Positions 5,932 to 10,228 of a stretch of DNA of 10,228 bases are shown here, one piece after another. The number at the start of each line of letters is the position of its first letter. Position 1 is the first letter of the stretch. Source of the DNA: an uncultured bacterium (GTDB lineage: Bacteria > Patescibacteria > JAEDAM01 > Absconditabacterales > Absconditicoccaceae); the NCBI GenBank assembly GCA_937950065.1, contig CALFEN010000084.1, forward strand, positions 1 through 10,228, read 5' to 3'. Both the position numbers and the translations under genes were made by a program. The notes under the pieces are model-generated. The model saw only the letters and a list, made by a program, of their open reading frames with translations. It had not been told where the DNA came from and made no database searches.

Positions 5932-7890
5932 ATGAAAAAAATTTATTTTACTTTACTTCTTGGAGTAATTGTATTGTGAGGGTGTAGTAGCAATAAACAG
6001 GTTTCAAGTCTTTCCCAAGTAAAAGCTTCTCAAGACCAGTCATTCAACCAGCTTGATGAAATGGAAAAATATACTTTAACAACCTGAACAATATCCAATT
6101 CACAGACATATATATGATACATACAGCCAGCAGAAAAAACTTACATTTCTACAAAAATATGATGAAGGATTTCACAGTTAAACGGGGACAAGTCAGATAG
6201 GATCTACAAATGAGAAATACTTTGATCTCTGGATAATCAGGAAAATAATGTAAGTATGCAGTGAACTAATGATACTTTGGGGTCTATGGATTTGGTATAC
6301 AGTAATACTAGTATGATGTATGATAGTCAAATAAATGTTATGCAGGAAAAACTTACTCAAGCTCAAAATAGTATAGATATAGCAAAAAGAGCTATGGAGT
6401 GAATGGAAATATGAGTGTCTGATACCCAGACTATTACACAAACACAGCTTGCAACAGCCAAGAAACAAGCTGATCAAGCTCAAATAGGTATAGACAGTGT
6501 TCAAATACAAATCCAAAATGCAAAACAAACTTTATCGCAAAGTGAATCTGATGTTTATTCTAATTCAAAGACTGCGATATCTCGTGCACAAACTTTGGCC
6601 AAGAGCGTATTGGGGTTTGTAGATGAAAATCTGTGAATTTCTACAGCAAATAAGAATAAAAATGATAGTTTTGAAATTTATCTAAGTGCTAAAGATTCTT
6701 CTTATAAACCTCAAACAGAAAATTTATACAAAACTGTAGAAGCTCAATATGAAGAATTAACAAAGAAGACTAACGAAATAATTTCTATGAATTTAGATGA
6801 TATTTCTACAAATCAGCAAAAGAAAGATGGAATTGTTTCTCTTCTCAAAGAATATAATGATTTTTTGACTTCATTGCAAAACCTGACTTCTATGACTTAC
6901 AAAGTTTTTGATTTATCTGTGTCTTCACCAACTTTCCCGGCAGAAACTATAGCCGCACTCAAAAATCAGACTTTATCTTTCCAGAATAATATAGATTCAG
7001 CGATACTTACAGCAGAATGAAATTATTTGATGTGAATAAAATGATCTATTCAGTCTATAGAAAATTTTAATAAACAGTCAAAATCAACTTTGGATAATCT
7101 GCAAAAACAGCTTGATCTTACAAAAAAACAATATGATACAGCTCTTGAAGCTTACAATCAATACAAAGCTATTTCTGAATGAAAAATAAATGACGTCCAG
7201 ACTCAAAAAGATATAGCAAAAAAACAATATGAGATAGCTCAAAACCAGTATAAGGAAATACTTGCAAATATAGAATCTATCAAACAGCAGAAACAGGCAA
7301 GCCTAGCTCAAGTAAAAAGCCAGATTTCACAGATAAAAACAAGTAAAAATATGGTATGAGTATCTCTGTCAAATGGAGTAATAACATCACCTATAGATGG
7401 AGTAATAGTAGAGAAATTAGCAAATATATGACAAGTAATAGGAGCTTGAACCCCAATATTTGCAGTGGCTGATGATAGCCTGCTAAAGGTTAATGTTTTT
7501 ATACCTGAAAATGATCTACAGTCAGTCAAAATATGAGATGCTGCTGAAGTCAGTATCAAGGCTTTGAATAAAAATTTAACCTGAAATATTACAAATATTT
7601 CTCCTATTACTGATGAAATGTCCAAAAAAATCCAAATAGAAATTCAAATACCAAACCCTGATAAAACTATAAAAATATGAATGTATACAGAAGTTAGCAT
7701 TTTGGGCGGAGAAAAACAGGGAATAAAACTTCCTCGCAGATTTATAAAAAATGAATATGGCAGCAGCTACGTTAGCGTGCTTACCGGCAATCTTATAAAC
7801 AAGATTCCGTTGCCTGGTATGGAATGCCAAAACGATGATTGTTTTGTTTTCTCTGGGTTGAATATCTGAACAGTGATAGTAAATAATTAA
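5932..7890 (+). CDS. Lipoprotein periplasmic adaptor (membrane fusion protein) of an RND efflux pump
   Basis: The 652-residue HlyD/AcrA-type adaptor would link the inner-membrane pump to the cell exterior. The signal MKKIYFTLLLGVIVLGGCSS has lipobox L-G-G-C with Cys18; Gly16 is a TGA codon. The first lipoyl half is near residues 60-100 (YISTKIGGRISQLNGDKSD, then YKGEILGSLD). Residues 120-470 are almost entirely helical and Gln/Ala/Lys/Ser-rich. The second lipoyl half is at 476-510 (GVITSPIDGVIVEKLANIGQ, then GAGTPIFAV), followed by beta-barrel segments (VNVFIPENDLQSVKIGDAAE) and a membrane-proximal domain with a Cys-x4-Cys pair (C632, C637). Typical adaptors are about 350-450 residues with a much shorter helical hairpin. 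It lies 32 bp before the RND gene, so one operon is likely. Residues near the C-terminus use GGC/GGA Gly codons and fewer TGA than the rest. Confidence 0.9.
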
Positions 7891-7922
7891 GAGATTATCC
7901 TTTTAAAATTTAAAATAAAAAT

Positions 7923-10228
7923 ATGTTGGAAAAATTTATAAAATTTTGGGTAAAAAATTGAAAAATTACACTTATGTTTATCATAATAGTTTTTTTGTGG
8001 GGGATACTTTCTTGGATAATGATACCAAAACAATATAATCCGGATATAGTAGTTCCTGCTTTTGAAATAATAGTGCCTGCACCCGGCTATAGTTCACAGG
8101 AAGTCCAACAGCTGGTAGTAAAACCTTTTGAAAATAAGCTTAATGAAATAGAAGGAGTAGAGCATATTTATTCTGTAGCAAACAGAGATTATGCTGCCAT
8201 TATGGTGATGTATTATGTAGGCACTGATAAGGAAAAGGCTACAACCAGACTTTATAATAAAATAAATTCCAGTATAGATATCAAACCGTTGTGAGTGCAG
8301 GAACCTAGTATCAAATCCATAGATCCTGATGATATACCTATTTATACGTTTGCTATAAGTTCCGATAAAAAAGATGATGATCTCACACTCAGGAAAATTT
8401 GAACAGATGTGATAGACAAGCTCAAACTTGCAAAAAACTCATCATCTTTTTATCTGGTATGATGACAAAAAGAAAATATAAATATCAAAGTAGATTTACA
8501 AAAACTTGAAGCAAAAAATGTGGATATAATGCAAGTCTATCAAACTCTGCAAAAAAATAATATTTCTTTCCCATGATGAGATACTATAGTAGACAATAGA
8601 AACTCTGAAATCTCTGTAGACTGAAATTTAAACGACATAGATAAAGTAAAAAAGCTTATTATTTCTTATGTAAACAATGTGCCTATATATATAGATGATG
8701 TAGCTACAGTATACAAATGAATTTCCGAGCAAAAATATTTTGATATGATATGAGATAAAAACAGCTATGATAATGCTATATTTGTATGAATAGCAAAAAA
8801 GAAATGAACTAATGCTGTTTTTGTGGTGGAAGAAATAAAAAAAGAACTGGACAGTATCAAACAGCAACTGCCCAAATGATATAAAATAACTGAAATTCAG
8901 AATGAGTGAAAAACCGCTGAAGAAGCTACCAATACATTGTTAGAAGAACTTGTAAAAGCTATAGCAGTATTGTTTATTATTTTGCTTATATTTCTAGGAT
9001 TAAAGGACTCTATAAGCAGCAGTCTATCTATTCCGCTTATACTTTCTATAGTTTTTGGGGTATGACTGGTTATTTGAGATAATATCAACAGAATTACTCT
9101 TTTTGCTTTGATTCTGGTTTTGTGAATGCTAGTAGATGACTCTATCATAGTCGTGGAAAATATTTCAAGGCATATGGAACTGAATAAAGGGAAATGAATT
9201 AGTAAATTAAAAACTATTTTGGAAGCTACTACAGAAATAGCATCAGCAGCATTTTTTTCTACTATCACGAAAATTATGGCGTTTGTCGGTATGTTTTTTG
9301 TATGAGGTATGATGGGACAATATATGTGACCAATCCCAAAATATGCTATAATTGCCCTTAGCACTTCATTGCTTATAGCTTTTTCTGTAAATCCTTTTTT
9401 CTCCTTTGTATTTGCTAAAAAAGATAAGAAGGAAAAGCAAAAAATCAAAAATTTATCTCAAGACGATGAAAATACAGAAAATAATGAGAACAAGGGAAAT
9501 CCTGACGAAGAATATGAATATGTAGAACATCATAAAACAATATTAGAAAAAGGTTATCTCAAGATAATGAATTTCCTGCTAGATGAAAAGAAAACAAAGA
9601 CAAGGAAGTTTATAAAGATTTTATTTTGGATGATACTTGCTATATTACTCATACTTCCGCCAAGTTTGGGCATATTTAAAATGAGAATGCTGCCAAAATC
9701 AAATAAAGAGCAGGTTTATCTATGGATAGACGCTCCAAGGTCCTACACCGTTTCCGCAACAAAGTCTTTGGCAGATGATTTAAATAATTTTATGAAAAAT
9801 TATTATATTTCCGGAGATGAGGAGAAAATAGAGGGACTAAGTATTATACAAAGTGTTTCATACTGGATAGGAAATGCTCCTGTGCCTGATTTTGCAAACC
9901 TTTTCCGTGGCAGCAACCAGAGAGAAGCAGAAAACTATATTTCTATGAGAATAAATTTATCCACAATAGATGAGAGGAAACTAAACAGCGAACAGTTTGT
10001 AATACAATTTAGACCCGTTTTAAAAGAATTTTTGAAACAAAAATATCCTGATGTAAAAATGAGACTTTTGGAGGATCCTCCATGACCTCCGGTCAAAGCC
10101 ACATTTATGATAGAAGTTAGATCAAATGACGAAAAATATGAGAATCTGGAAACTATGGCTGAACTTATAAAAAACAAAATAAAACCCCAGTTAACCGCAC
10201 AGCAGGTAGAAGATATCTATACTACCAG
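7923..10228 (+). CDS. RND-family efflux transporter (AcrB/HAE1-like), 3' end off window
   Basis: 768 residues are visible of a protein usually around 1,000 or more. It should be a proton-driven inner-membrane exporter working with the adaptor upstream; its substrate cannot be read. TM1 is at about 15-34. The first porter region follows, with the RND-like start IMIPKQYNPDIVVPAFEIIV, the PAPGYSSQEVQQLVVKPFEN block and EGVEHIYSVANRDYA. TM2 starts at 346. TM3-TM4 lead to GMLVDDSIIVVENISRHMEL, whose D405 and D406 match the proton-relay Asp pair D407/D408 of AcrB; the Gly before MLVDD is TGA. TM5-TM6 are in IASAAFFSTITKIMAFVGMF to VNPFFSFVFAKK. A charged loop of about 60 residues (DENTENNENKGNPDEEYEY) precedes TM7 at about 563-585 and the second porter region. 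The TM10 Lys lies outside the window. The ATG has no Shine-Dalgarno. Confidence 0.94.

Noticed and set aside
8897..9448. Minus-strand 183-codon open frame
   Set aside because: It overlaps the transmembrane core of the RND pump, whose motifs are unmistakable, so it is a shadow of that gene.
1..10228. CRISPR array or rRNA genes
   Set aside because: No regularly spaced repeats and no rRNA-like sequence are seen anywhere in the window.

Overview
The window reads as chromosome of a candidate-phyla bacterium that translates UGA as glycine (genetic code 25, known from Absconditabacteria/SR1 and Gracilibacteria). The evidence is internal. In-frame TGA codons sit exactly where conserved families need glycine: all three glycines of the RNase HII DEAGxGPxAG motif, the Gly-Gly of the QueH EGGKRC motif, and the glycine just before the LVDD motif of the RND pump. 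Every protein gene closes with TAA or TAG. The DNA is very AT-rich, and most starts lack a visible Shine-Dalgarno sequence. Standard-code gene finding shreds nearly every gene here, so the coordinates below come from reading TGA as Gly.

Left part (1-2324, all minus strand): a compact set of small genes leads into a replication initiation protein of the Rep_trans type (PF02486-like), whose C-terminus runs off the left edge. In transcription order these are a 93-aa unknown, a strong hairpin, a 111-aa unknown, a 103-aa unknown, a 65-aa Cro/CI-like helix-turn-helix protein, a 73-aa one-helix membrane protein, and Rep. They lie just downstream of the 3' end of a tRNA-Cys gene, a classic integration site. 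Together this suggests an integrated plasmid, filamentous-phage-like or ICE-like element that itself uses UGA as glycine. Between the tRNA and the first element gene lie a terminator and a nested inverted repeat with adjacent 10-bp-phased direct repeats, a candidate operator or replication origin.

Middle part (2560-5815): tRNA-Cys(GCA) on the minus strand, then plus-strand genes. First comes a small lipoprotein, followed after 19 bp by a single 463-codon gene fusing ribonuclease HII to the epoxyqueuosine reductase QueH. Next is a one-helix membrane protein ending in two tandem 44-residue repeats with a Trp-Trp motif, closed by an intrinsic terminator.

Right part (5871-10228): a promoter-like sequence, a lipoprotein adaptor (membrane fusion protein) with an unusually long helical insertion, and 32 bp later an RND-family efflux transporter that runs off the right edge. 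The last two form a plausible export operon.
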